Of a stretch of 64,000 nucleotides of DNA, positions 23,878-31,857 are shown piece by piece. Position 1 is the stretch's first letter. Every line of letters begins with the position of its first letter. Under the pieces are notes generated by a model, which was not told the DNA's origin, searched no databases, and worked only from the letters and a program-made list of their open reading frames with translations. The stretch is taken from assembly GCA_900618065.1 (NCBI GenBank), contig UYIL01000003.1, forward strand, positions 1,054,001 through 1,118,000, read 5' to 3'. A program made the translations under genes and the position numbers. The DNA comes from Streptococcus thermophilus (lineage in GTDB: Bacteria; Actinomycetota; Actinomycetes; Mycobacteriales; Mycobacteriaceae).

Positions 23878-24608
23878 CCGCGAATGAGCTGCTTGAACTG
23901 CTTCAGCACGGCGAGGTCGGTTTCGTAGGCCAAGTCGCGGAGTCCTCGAACCTCACGGTGGTTGTGGACCTCACGCTTGCTCGCGACGGTGGCCGAGAGG
24001 ACTACTGCTGGGGCATCTTCAAGCCTGAGGCAGGGGAGCGCTACCTCCACGATTTCCCGGGCGGGCTGTGGCGGCGCGAGCGGGCCGCGTACCTGCTCAG
24101 CGAGTGGCTTGGCTGGGACATCGTGCCGCCCACGGTGGTGCGCGAGGTGGGCCCGCTCGGTGTCGGGTCGTTGCAGTACTACGTGGACAACGACGGCTCT
24201 CACTACTTCCCGCTGTACGAGACCCGCCCCGACCTGCATCCCCAGTTACTGCGCATGGCCGTTTTCGACCTATTGGTGAATAACACGGACCGTAAATCGG
24301 GCCATGTTCTGCTCGCACGCTCGCAAAACGCGAACCGCGTTGACCACGTGTGGGGCATCGACCAGGGACTGTGTTTCCACCAAGACCCGAAGTTGCGCAC
24401 CGTGATCTGGGACTTCGCGCACGAGGCGATCCCATCCGAGCTGGTGGATGCGGTCGAGCCGCTCACAGGGGAGGTGCCGGAAGGGGTGGCGTCGTTGTTG
24501 GCGCCGGAAGAGGTGGCGGCGTTGAAATCGCGCGCCTCGCGCATCGTGCGACTGCCGTGGCTGCCGGAGCCCCAGTCCGAGTTTCCGTACCCCTGGCCGC
24601 TGGTGTAG
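23874..24608 (+). CDS. SCO1664-family protein with PI3/PI4-kinase-like fold, copy 1
   Basis: The 244-residue protein has a nucleotide-binding start (GEVGFVGQVAESSNLTVVVD), a Lys strand in WGIFKPEAGER, the catalytic-loop-like VNNTDRKSGHVLL and the metal-binding-like WGIDQGLCFH. These resemble the phosphatidylinositol 3/4-kinase-type fold used by several bacterial kinases. The substrate is unknown. The family is regularly coupled to the MSMEG_4193-type phosphatase, which suggests a matched kinase and phosphatase. The start GTG overlaps the phosphatase stop. Confidence 0.82.
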   Translation: MTANELLELLQHGEVGFVGQVAESSNLTVVVDLTLARDGGREDYCWGIFKPEAGERYLHDFPGGLWRRERAAYLLSEWLGWDIVPPTVVREVGPLGVGSLQYYVDNDGSHYFPLYETRPDLHPQLLRMAVFDLLVNNTDRKSGHVLLARSQNANRVDHVWGIDQGLCFHQDPKLRTVIWDFAHEAIPSELVDAVEPLTGEVPEGVASLLAPEEVAALKSRASRIVRLPWLPEPQSEFPYPWPLV

Positions 24609-24611
24609 GCG

Positions 24612-25154
24612 CTACCCGCGCGCGGGGTAGCGCACGAGGAGGTCGTCGCCGATCACGGCGCCGTCGTTAAGCGTTGCTTTGCGTATCGACGCACCGTCGG
24701 CCCCCAACCCCATCACGTGCTCCACCTCGTCCCCGTGGGCGAGGAGGTGGTCGGCGATGATGCGGCGGTGGCAGCGCCACCACACCGCCTCGGAACACAT
24801 GATGGCCGTCGGCGTGTGAGCTGCGTGCTGGCGCAGTTTCTGCAATGCTGTAGCGAATTCTTCACCTAGGGCGTGGTCGGCGTAGTTATGGAAGCTGCGG
24901 TTTTGCCAGTTGGCGTTGACCTCGAACGGGATCGTCTTGGATACGTTGCGCCGCCCCGCCAGCCCCTCGTTCTTCATGTAGTCGATGCCGTGCTCGGGGA
25001 GGTGCTGGGTGAGGGCGTCGTCGTTGAACCACGGGTACTTCCGCGAGCCGGTCAGCTTGCGCACGTCGACGACCGCCGCGACCCCGGCTGCCTGAAGCAT
25101 TCGCACAAACTCGTCGAATTCGAGGTTGGAGTGGCCGACGGTGAAGATGCGCAT
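24612..25154 (-). CDS. DUF488 family protein, copy 1
   Basis: The 180-residue protein begins MRIFTVGHSNLEFDEFVRML and carries DVRKLTGSRKYPWFND and CSEAVWWRCHRRIIADHLL, the hallmark Cys and His of DUF488. The function is unknown. It is convergent with the kinase-fold gene, three bases apart. The ATG at 25154 is preferred over a start nine bases upstream because it fits the conserved N-terminus. A paralogue lies at 30296-30838. Confidence 0.88.
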   Translation of the reverse strand: MRIFTVGHSNLEFDEFVRMLQAAGVAAVVDVRKLTGSRKYPWFNDDALTQHLPEHGIDYMKNEGLAGRRNVSKTIPFEVNANWQNRSFHNYADHALGEEFATALQKLRQHAAHTPTAIMCSEAVWWRCHRRIIADHLLAHGDEVEHVMGLGADGASIRKATLNDGAVIGDDLLVRYPARG

Positions 25155-25316
25155 GGATACCACGGTACGCCTACCCCGGGATGCTCCTGAGCGGAGCCGC
25201 CTGAATCAGACGCGCTTGTGGGGCGCTGGCTACACTCGCGGGCGTGAAGCGCTTGTCCATCAGAACGGTAGCGGTGATTGTAGAGGTCCCCGAGGGTGCA
25301 ATGGAGGTGCTCTCCA

Positions 25317-26298
25317 GTGACTGAGCACCACACTGCCATCGTCGTTGGCGGTGGCCAGTCCGGCTTAGCCACGGCATACTACCTGCGGCGCTACGAAGTG
25401 GACTTCTTGATCTTGGACAATCAAGAGGAACCCGGCGGAGCGTGGTTGCACGCGTGGCCTTCACTAACACTTTTCTCGGCCGCGGAGTTTTCCAATCTGC
25501 CCGGCTGGCCTATGCCGCGGTACCCGGGGTACCCGCCGGCACGCCATGTCATCGACTACCTCGAAAGCTACGAAAAACGCTACGACCTCCCGGTGAGGCG
25601 CCCAGTGCACGTTCGCAGCGTGTCCCATGAGGAAGGGATGTTCTCCCTAGATACCAGCGCCGGTCAGTTCACAGCAGAGCACGTGGTCGCGGCCACAGGC
25701 ACGTGGTCCGCGCCCTTCGTGCCCCACTATCCCGGCACCTTCCGCGGGCGCCAATGGCACTCGTCGACCTACCCCGGGCCGGAACCATTCCACGGCGCGA
25801 AGGTCGCGGTGGTCGGTGGGGCGAACTCGGGTGCCCAGATCGCTGCCGACCTCATCGGAACGTCGGAGGTCACATGGTTCACGCTTGAGGAGCCTCGCTG
25901 GATGCCTGATGATGTCGATGGCCGCGATCTCTTTCTTACGCAGCCGCCGCCGGATTCTCGGTGGCGATTCCAGCCCGAATCTCGGGGACATTGTCGCGCT
26001 TCCTCATCTACGTGAGCTCCGCGACTCCGGCCAGCTCACTGCTACCCCCATCTTCGATAGCTTGAGCGAGCTCGACCACGACCACCTGATCTGGTGCACG
26101 GGTTTCCGTCCGGCCCTCGGCCCATTCCGGCACCTCATGCGCGGCCGCGAAACCGCGGTGAAGAATCTGCATCTAGTTGGTTACGGCAACTGGACCGGCG
26201 AGGGCTCGGCAACCCTGATGGGTGTCGGGCCCTTTGCCAAACACACTGCCCAGGTAGTCGCGGGCCGTGTCGATGAAGCTCGGCACCAAAAGTTTTGA
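25317..26298 (+). pseudogene. ArsO-like flavin-dependent monooxygenase, frameshifted
   Basis: From GTG 25317, with GGAGG nine bases upstream, the protein has a first FAD motif VVGGGQSGLATAYYL, FSAAEFSNLPGWPMP, ATGTWSAPFVPHYPG and an NADPH motif VVGGANSGAQIAADL. Near 25935 the frame changes, and the rest (LGDIVALPHLRELRDSG, IWCTGFRPALGPFRHL, GYGNWTGEGSATLMGVG) continues in another frame to 26298. The whole matches ArsO-type flavoproteins found in arsenic gene sets. No other ars gene is adjacent. A 26-codon frame from GTG 25244, just before and overlapping it, may be a leader or a gene remnant. Confidence 0.72.
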
Positions 26299-26376
26299 GA
26301 TGACGCTTGGTCCCTGAGCAGCTCGATCCTTCCAAGATCCGCGTTGGAGAGCCGATGCGCTGGGCGAAGGCGTGTC

Positions 26377-28269
26377 TCAGCGCTTCGCTTGCGCAGCCCG
26401 CAGGCCGTTCAAAATCACGATGACTTCGGCGACCTCGTGAACCAACACGACGGCGGCCAGGCCCAGCACGCCGCTGATCGCCAGCGGCATCAACACGATG
26501 ATGATGGCCAGAGACAGCACGATGTTTTGGTTGATGATCCTGCTGCCTCGGCGGGCGTGCTGCAGCGCTTGCGGGATCAGCCGGAGGTCGTGGCCGGTGA
26601 AGGCGACGTCAGCGGACTCGATCGCGGCGTCAGAGCCGGTCGCTCCCATCGCGATGCCCACCGTCGCGCCCGCCAGTGCCGGCGCGTCGTTGATGCCGTC
26701 GCCGATCATCGCCGTCGGCGTCTTGGAGGAGAGTTCGGCGACGATGCTTGCCTTGTCCTCTGGGCGCAGCTCGGCGCGCACGTCGTCGATTCCGGCGATT
26801 TCAGCCAGCGCCCGGGCGGTGCGAGTGTTGTCGCCGGTGAGCATGCTCACTTCCACGCCGTTGGCGTGCAGGGTCTGCACGGCTTCGGGTACCTCGGGCC
26901 GCAGCTCGTCGCGGACCCCGATCGCCCCGGCGAGGGCGTCATCGACGGTGACCAGGACGCAGGTCTGGCCCTCGGACTCCATGCGCTCAACGTCTGCCTT
27001 GAGTGGCCCGGCTTCGATCCACCGGGGGCTGCCCACCAGCACCCGTCGGCCTTCGACGGTGCCGCTGATGCCGTGCCCGGCTTCCTCGCTGATGTCCAGG
27101 GCGGCGGGCGCTTCAGGCCCCGCTGCCGCGATCGCCGCGGCGAGGGGGTGCGTGGATTGCTGCTCAACTGCCGCCGCGAAGGCAAGCACTTGCGCCCGAT
27201 CGAATCCGTCTGCCGGGATCACGCCGGTGACCTCGGGCTGGTTGCGGGTGAGGGTTCCGGTCTTGTCCACCGCCAGGTGACGGATGCCGCCGAGCCGCTC
27301 GAACGCCGCGCCGGACTTGATGACCACTCCGAACCGGCTGGCCGCGCCGATCGCGGCCACGACCGTCAGCGGCACGGAGATTGCCAGCGCGCACGGCGAC
27401 GCTGCGACCAGAACCACTAACGCACGGGTGATCCACGTCTCGGGGTCGCCCAGCAGCGAGCCGATCACGCCGACCAGCACCGCTAGGATCATCACCCCGG
27501 GCACTAGGGGTTGGGCAATCCGGTCGGCGATCCGGGCGCGGTCGCCCTTTTCCGCCTGCGCCTGCTCGACCAGGTCCACAATTGTGGTCAGCGAGTTGTC
27601 CGTTCCAGCTGCGGTCGTCTCGACCTCCAGCACACCGGCGGAGTTGATCGCTCCCGCGGGGACCTCGTCGCCGGGCGTGACCTCCTCCGGAATGGATTCT
27701 CCGGTGATCGCTGAGGTATCAAGGCTGGAGCGCCCAGACCGAATGATGCCGTCCGTGGCGATCCGCTCCCCGGGGCGCACGAGCATCAGCTCGCCAGCCA
27801 CGAGGTCCTTCGCTGCGACCTCGACCGCCGTGCCGTCGCGTAGCACCGTCGCGGTCTGCGGTACCAACTTCAACAGTGCCCGCAGTCCGCCCTGAGCCCG
27901 GTCCATCGCCTTGTCTTCCAGTGCCTCGGCGATCGAGTACAGGAACGCTAGCGCCGCGGCCTCTCCGACGAAGCCGAGGATCACCGCGCCAACCGCGCTG
28001 ATCGTCATCAGCAGGCCAATGCCGAGCTTGCGCTTCGTGACAAGGTTCCGGATCGCTCCAGGCGCGAACGTGTACGCGCCCAACAGCAGGCCGACCCAGA
28101 ACAGTACTGTCGCGGGTGTCTCCAGCCCGGACCAGTCCAGCGCCAGGCCTATGCAGAGGGCTACGCCGGAGAAGATCGGCAGTAGCAACTCGGAGTCCTT
28201 CCACCATGGCCGATCGAGCTCTTCGATCTCCGTGGCGGGTTCGTGTTCGCACCCACACGCCGAGCTCAT
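26377..28269 (-). CDS. Heavy-metal P-type ATPase (Cd/Zn/Pb efflux type)
   Basis: The 630-residue protein has the P1B features: phosphorylation motif DKTGTLT, membrane metal site ASPCALAIS, GDGINDAPAL and, near the end, the HEVAEVIVILNGLR helix. There is no N-terminal HMA domain; only a short Cys/His stretch (SACGCEHEP) precedes the first membrane helix. Its coupling to a CmtR-type sensor suggests export of Cd or Pb, perhaps Zn. The ATG at 28269 overlaps the cmtR stop, and AAAGGAG lies upstream. Confidence 0.92.
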   Translation of the reverse strand: MSSACGCEHEPATEIEELDRPWWKDSELLLPIFSGVALCIGLALDWSGLETPATVLFWVGLLLGAYTFAPGAIRNLVTKRKLGIGLLMTISAVGAVILGFVGEAAALAFLYSIAEALEDKAMDRAQGGLRALLKLVPQTATVLRDGTAVEVAAKDLVAGELMLVRPGERIATDGIIRSGRSSLDTSAITGESIPEEVTPGDEVPAGAINSAGVLEVETTAAGTDNSLTTIVDLVEQAQAEKGDRARIADRIAQPLVPGVMILAVLVGVIGSLLGDPETWITRALVVLVAASPCALAISVPLTVVAAIGAASRFGVVIKSGAAFERLGGIRHLAVDKTGTLTRNQPEVTGVIPADGFDRAQVLAFAAAVEQQSTHPLAAAIAAAGPEAPAALDISEEAGHGISGTVEGRRVLVGSPRWIEAGPLKADVERMESEGQTCVLVTVDDALAGAIGVRDELRPEVPEAVQTLHANGVEVSMLTGDNTRTARALAEIAGIDDVRAELRPEDKASIVAELSSKTPTAMIGDGINDAPALAGATVGIAMGATGSDAAIESADVAFTGHDLRLIPQALQHARRGSRIINQNIVLSLAIIIVLMPLAISGVLGLAAVVLVHEVAEVIVILNGLRAAQAKR

Positions 28270-28625
28270 GCGTCCGCTCCTTTCTCGCCGCAGCCGGGCA
28301 CCGAACACTCAGGGTCGATGCAGGGGGCGTTTTCGTCGACAGCCAACGTCGCATTCACCAGCGCGTCGAGCGCTGCCGCGAGGTGCGGATCGGCGATTTC
28401 GTAGCGGGTCTTGCGGCCTTCCGGCTCAGCTACGACGATGCCACAATCACGCAGGCAGGACAGGTGGTTCGAGACGTTCGACCGGGTCAGATCCAGGCTT
28501 TGCGAGAGCACGGCCGGGTAGCTCGGACCGTCTAGTAGGGTTATCAGGATTCGGGAGCGCGTCGGATCAGCCATGGCCCGGCCGAGCCGGTTCATGACGT
28601 CGAGGCGCGAAGCAATAGTCAGCAT
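28266..28625 (-). CDS. cmtR: CmtR-type Cd/Pb-responsive ArsR-family repressor
   Basis: The 119-residue winged-helix protein matches M. tuberculosis CmtR in length and layout. The three metal ligands of that protein, Cys57, Cys61 (LSCLRDC) and Cys102 (NAPCIDPEC), are at the same positions here. The recognition helix region reads LTRSNVSNHLSCL. It should repress itself and the ATPase gene that overlaps its stop, and release DNA when Cd or Pb binds. Confidence 0.92.
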   Translation of the reverse strand: MLTIASRLDVMNRLGRAMADPTRSRILITLLDGPSYPAVLSQSLDLTRSNVSNHLSCLRDCGIVVAEPEGRKTRYEIADPHLAAALDALVNATLAVDENAPCIDPECSVPGCGEKGADA

Positions 28626-28652
28626 GTGCTGAACAATACACCGTACGCTGAA

Positions 28653-28665
28653 CTATTCCAAGTAG
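28653..28665. promoter_or_regulatory. Probable CmtR operator
   Basis: CTATTCCAAGTAG is a hyphenated dyad about 28 bases before the cmtR ATG, at the place expected for a self-regulating ArsR-type repressor. Confidence 0.4.
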
Positions 28666-28707
28666 ACTGTACTGACAGTTACGCGAAGGTCGTGTGACCT
28701 GCAAGAA

Positions 28708-28830
28708 TTAGTCGATGGGGTAGCCGATGACTAGTCCTTTGCGGTTTGGCTGGCACCCCAAGGCGGGGGCGACGCGGGTGGCGAAGTTGTCCAGAATCTT
28801 CACGTTGGCGTCCACGCCCATCCCGCAAAA
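28708..28830 (-). pseudogene. C-terminal fragment, possibly of a luciferase-like monooxygenase
   Basis: The minus strand encodes MGVDANVKILDNFATRVAPA then LGCQPNRKGLVIGYPID and a stop at 28708. No start-proximal part is present. The piece lies upstream of the second junction repeat in the same arrangement as the monooxygenase fragment at 17-265, so it may be the other end of a related gene, but the family is a guess. The remaining bases up to 28905 show nothing further. Confidence 0.35.
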
Positions 28831-28905
28831 CCTATGCGTGTTTCCGTGCGCACCATATGTTCTCTGTGTACTGACGCAAATTACCGTATTTTGATTGTTG
28901 CAGGC

Positions 28906-28960
28906 TAACGAGAAAGTAACTTTGCAACGACATACCGTGGAGTTCAAGTTCAACGTATAG
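28906..28960 (+). repeat. Junction repeat, copy 2
   Basis: It matches 291-347 and encodes VTLQRHTVEFKFNV and a stop. It again lies next to a minus-strand gene fragment, here before the DUF2625 gene. Confidence 0.5.
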
Positions 28961-29014
28961 CCCGGTGCTCACCACCCACCCTTGCGGATGAACATGGCAG
29001 GCGAAGGAGCCCCA

Positions 29015-29644
29015 ATGCGTGATATCGAAAGCCTCGTCGCCGTCGACAATCCGGCCTGGCCCCATCTTCAGCAGGCGCTGGCCGAATCCGACGCCGCCGT
29101 GCTCCCCGTCGCCCCAGAGCAAGGGCGGCGCTCGCTGTGGGAGCTGCAGGTCACCGCCGCGTCGGCGATGGGAGCAGTCGCGCTGCACACCGGCGGAATC
29201 GTCGTAGACCACGGCTGGGTGCGTCTGTACGGCGGCGGCAGCGAGCACTTGCCGAGCATCGCCGAAGCCAACGGGCTGGGAGGTTCCGTTTCAGCGCCGC
29301 CCGGCGAGCTCGTCGTCGGCCACGATGTTCTAGGTGGCCTATTCGCCATCGACGGCGGTGCGCTGGGCGTCGCACCCGGCGAGGTCTGCTATTTCGGGCC
29401 GGACACCCTCACATGGGACGGGCTCGGTGGCGGCTACTCGGCATTCCTCCTGGCAGCGCTGGGCGGCGGGCTGGAGGTGGTGTTCGAGGGGCTGCGCTGG
29501 CCGGGCTGGCAGGACGAGGTGGCGTCCTTGGCGCTGAACCAGGGCATCTTTCTCTACCCTCCGCCGTCCACCGTCCAGGGCGGTGACGTGAGCAAGGCGA
29601 CGAGGTCGGTCGTCAGTATCCGGGAGCTGCTGGGCACTGCGTGA
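29015..29644 (+). CDS. DUF2625 family protein
   Basis: The 209-residue protein shows the family's order of motifs: MRDIESLVAVDNPAWPHL, LHTGGIVVDHGWVRLYGGG, DVLGGLFAIDGGALG, CYFGPDTLTWDGLGGGYSAF and LRWPGWQDEVASL. Members are cytoplasmic proteins of unknown function. The ATG at 29015 has AAGGAG six bases upstream. The gene is intact though surrounded by remnants, and nothing nearby suggests a pathway. Confidence 0.85.
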   Translation: MRDIESLVAVDNPAWPHLQQALAESDAAVLPVAPEQGRRSLWELQVTAASAMGAVALHTGGIVVDHGWVRLYGGGSEHLPSIAEANGLGGSVSAPPGELVVGHDVLGGLFAIDGGALGVAPGEVCYFGPDTLTWDGLGGGYSAFLLAALGGGLEVVFEGLRWPGWQDEVASLALNQGIFLYPPPSTVQGGDVSKATRSVVSIRELLGTA

Positions 29645-29740
29645 TGCGAGAGTAAGTGCAGGGGGTGGGACCAACTCCCTTCGAAGTCCCCTGCGACGGT
29701 ATCCTCCGACTGGACCGCGACCCCGGTGATCTGCCCCGAA

Positions 29741-30184
29741 CTAGGGGATCTGCGGCCGTCGCCGCATCGACTTGAGCTCTGAACGCCGCTTCTTCGCTTC
29801 GCGGTGTCGCCGCACCGAGCCCCGCGTCGGCTTGGTTTTGCGGCGCGGGGGAGGAGGCGGAACGAGCGCTTCGCGCAACAGCGCGGCCATGCGCTCGCGA
29901 GCCTCAGCGCGGTTGCGGGCCTGCGACCGCTGAGTCGACGCGGACACGGTGAGGACGGAGCCGTCCAAGCGGTGCTCGAGGTTGCGTAGGATGCGGCGAC
30001 GCTGGGCGTCGGAAAGCGATGTGCACGCAGCGACATCGAGGGAGAGCTGCACCTTGCTGTCCGTGGTATTGATACCCTGACCACCCGGACCCGACGACTT
30101 CGAGAACCGTTCCGTCAGGTCGGCGGCGGCGATGACCACACCGCCGGGGACCCCCGGGCCGGGCGCAATGGTCAGATCTTTCAT
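29741..30184 (-). CDS. ArfB/YaeJ-type peptidyl-tRNA hydrolase, copy C
   Basis: The 147-residue protein has the GGQ motif in SSGPGGQGINTTDSKVQLS and the basic tail with PPRRKTKPTRGSVRRHREA. It differs from copies A and B throughout, so it has not taken part in their conversion. The ATG at 30184 begins MKDLTIAPGPGVPGG. Upstream lies a VOC fragment like the one after copy A. Confidence 0.87.
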   Translation of the reverse strand: MKDLTIAPGPGVPGGVVIAAADLTERFSKSSGPGGQGINTTDSKVQLSLDVAACTSLSDAQRRRILRNLEHRLDGSVLTVSASTQRSQARNRAEARERMAALLREALVPPPPPRRKTKPTRGSVRRHREAKKRRSELKSMRRRPQIP

Positions 30185-30222
30185 GCCGCCCACCCTACAA
30201 GCGGATACTCACAGCTTAGGTC

Positions 30223-30295
30223 AAGAGCTTCTCGACGAATGCGCCCCGGTACGCACTCGAGTTCTACCACCAAGTGCTCAGTGCTGGTGTTGGAG
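30223..30295 (+). pseudogene. VOC protein fragment, second copy
   Basis: The frame encodes NAPRYALEFYHQVLSAG, matching NAREALEFYHEVFGS at the start of the VOC remnant after arfB copy A. Only about 20 codons are left before the DUF488 gene. Confidence 0.5.
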
Positions 30296-30838
30296 CTAGC
30301 CCCGCTCGGGGTAGCGCACGAGGAGGTCGTCGCCGATCACGGCGCCGTCGTTGAGCGTGGCCTCGCTCACCTTAGCCCCATCAGCACCCATCCCGATGAT
30401 GTGCTCAACTTCGTCGCCGTGGGCGAGGAGATGGTCGGCGATGATACGCCGGTGGCAGCGCCACCACACCGCCTCGGAGCACATGATCGCTGTGGGGGTT
30501 TCGGTGGCGCTCGCCCGTAACTGCGTGAGCGCGTCTGAGAACTCCTCACCAAGCGCATGGTCGGCGTAATTGTGGAAGCTGCGGTTACGCCAGTTGCCGT
30601 TGACCTCAAACGGTACGGAGTGAGACACGTTGCGCCGCCCAGTCAGGCCTTCGCTTCTGCTGTAAGTGACGCCGTGCGTGGGGAGGTGTTCGGCGAGGTG
30701 GTTGTCGTTGAACCACGGGTACTTCCTGGACCCGGGCAGCTTACGCACATCCACGATGGATTCCACACCGGCAGCCCTAATCATCTCGGTAAAGTCCTCG
30801 AACTCGAGGTTAGAGTGGCCCACAGTGAAAATGCGCAT
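30296..30838 (-). CDS. DUF488 family protein, copy 2
   Basis: The 180-residue protein starts MRIFTVGHSNLEFEDFTEMI and contains GSRKYPWFNDNHLAEHLP and CSEAVWWRCHRRIIADHLL. It is the same length as copy 1 at 24612-25154 and very similar. The stop lies within the VOC fragment. No operon partner is apparent. Confidence 0.88.
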   Translation of the reverse strand: MRIFTVGHSNLEFEDFTEMIRAAGVESIVDVRKLPGSRKYPWFNDNHLAEHLPTHGVTYSRSEGLTGRRNVSHSVPFEVNGNWRNRSFHNYADHALGEEFSDALTQLRASATETPTAIMCSEAVWWRCHRRIIADHLLAHGDEVEHIIGMGADGAKVSEATLNDGAVIGDDLLVRYPERG

Positions 30839-30895
30839 GCCTACAACGCTACGCGCGAGCCCGTCACACCCGCATTGGTGTCCAGTATTAGCTAG

Positions 30896-31246
30896 CTAGG
30901 TTTCGGGGTTGCCCACGCAGAACTCGTTGCCTTCCGGATCCTGCATGACTGTCCATACGAGCCCCGGCGCCTCGTGGGTGCCCAGTTCGGTGGCGCCCAA
31001 ACCCTTGAGACGCTCCACTAGAGTCTCGCGTTCAACGCCGCCGCCATCGATATGCATGCGGTTTTTCCCAGGAGAGGGATCCTCAACGCGCTGAAACCCC
31101 AGCGCCGGAGTGGAATCGACCATGACGAAGTCACCGTAGTCGGCAGAGATCCCGCAGCCAGTTGCAGCTGACCAGAACTCGGCGAGCTTAGAAGGATCGT
31201 GGCAGTCGAAGGTGATTTGGCGGATACCGAAGGTGATGTCACTCAT
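30896..31246 (-). CDS. VOC (glyoxalase-like) family protein
   Basis: The 116-residue protein begins MSDITFGIRQITFDCHDPSK and contains FWSAATGCGISADYGDFVMV, RMHIDGGGVERETLVERLKG and VMQDPEGNEFCVGNPET, a common small glyoxalase-like form. The ATG at 31246 is the natural start, although the frame continues upstream into the truncated toxin gene. Substrate unknown. Confidence 0.82.
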   Translation of the reverse strand: MSDITFGIRQITFDCHDPSKLAEFWSAATGCGISADYGDFVMVDSTPALGFQRVEDPSPGKNRMHIDGGGVERETLVERLKGLGATELGTHEAPGLVWTVMQDPEGNEFCVGNPET

Positions 31247-31408
31247 GGTCCCCATTGTGGGCGCGGGGCAGCGCACCTGCAATAATGCGGGGTGTTGGAT
31301 GGGTTTTTCTTCATCCAGGGGAGATCTGAAAGCGCACCCCGAGGTAGCTGCTGCGACGGAATCCTCGGGCTTGATGCCGTGTTTGGTGGCGCTCCGACGA
31401 ACCTCCAT
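31247..31408 (-). pseudogene. Truncated RHH-linked toxin fused in frame to the VOC gene
   Basis: From ATG 31408 the frame encodes MEVRRSATKHGIKPEDSVAA and CAFRSPLDEEKP, matching the first half of the toxin at 19413-19667. It then passes without a stop into the VOC gene. The catalytic half is missing, so the toxin is dead. A fused product could still be made because the antitoxin and its operator are intact. Confidence 0.65.
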
Positions 31409-31410
31409 CT

Positions 31411-31656
31411 TCAAATTGCGTTTTTCAAGGCTTTACGAATCGCCTCTGACCTGGACCATCCGTGGGCAGCGGCATATCTATCAAGCTCAGAAATCTCGCC
31501 GGGTGAGAGCCGAATGGAGACAACTTTTGCAGCATCTTCATCCCGAGGTTTTCTTCCCCGGCGACGCAGGGTCTCCACGTCGTAACCCTTTTCGGCTTCG
31601 GTTACCCAGCTATCGATTTGCCCTTCGTTGACCGGTTTGCCGTTGATTGTCTTCAT
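31411..31656 (-). CDS. Ribbon-helix-helix antitoxin, second copy
   Basis: The 81-residue protein (MKTINGKPVNEGQIDSWVTE, RHH part VSIRLSPGEISELDRYAAAH) closely matches the antitoxin at 19657-19902. The conserved box CGTAATACGG before the ATG suggests shared regulation, so it could cross-repress or neutralise the toxin of the first locus. Confidence 0.75.
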   Translation of the reverse strand: MKTINGKPVNEGQIDSWVTEAEKGYDVETLRRRGRKPRDEDAAKVVSIRLSPGEISELDRYAAAHGWSRSEAIRKALKNAI

Positions 31657-31857
31657 GCCGCTAATCGTAATACGGAAAGCATATACGCCGCTAGATTGAG
31701 GTAGCTTTCGCTGGAGAGTCAGTGGACTTCAATCTCGACGTTCAGCGCGTTTAAAAGGGCAGTTCATGGACGTTGGATCTAACACTTTCGATCCATAACT
31801 TTGAGTGAGTGGATAGAAGAACGTTCGTTCGCGGGGCCTAGATCGGATGATCGACAC
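31657..31857. other. Intergenic region without a gene
   Basis: Apart from the antitoxin operator box at 31666-31677 and a weak relative of the junction repeat near 31722-31754, I see no gene or clear structure here. Confidence 0.4.
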
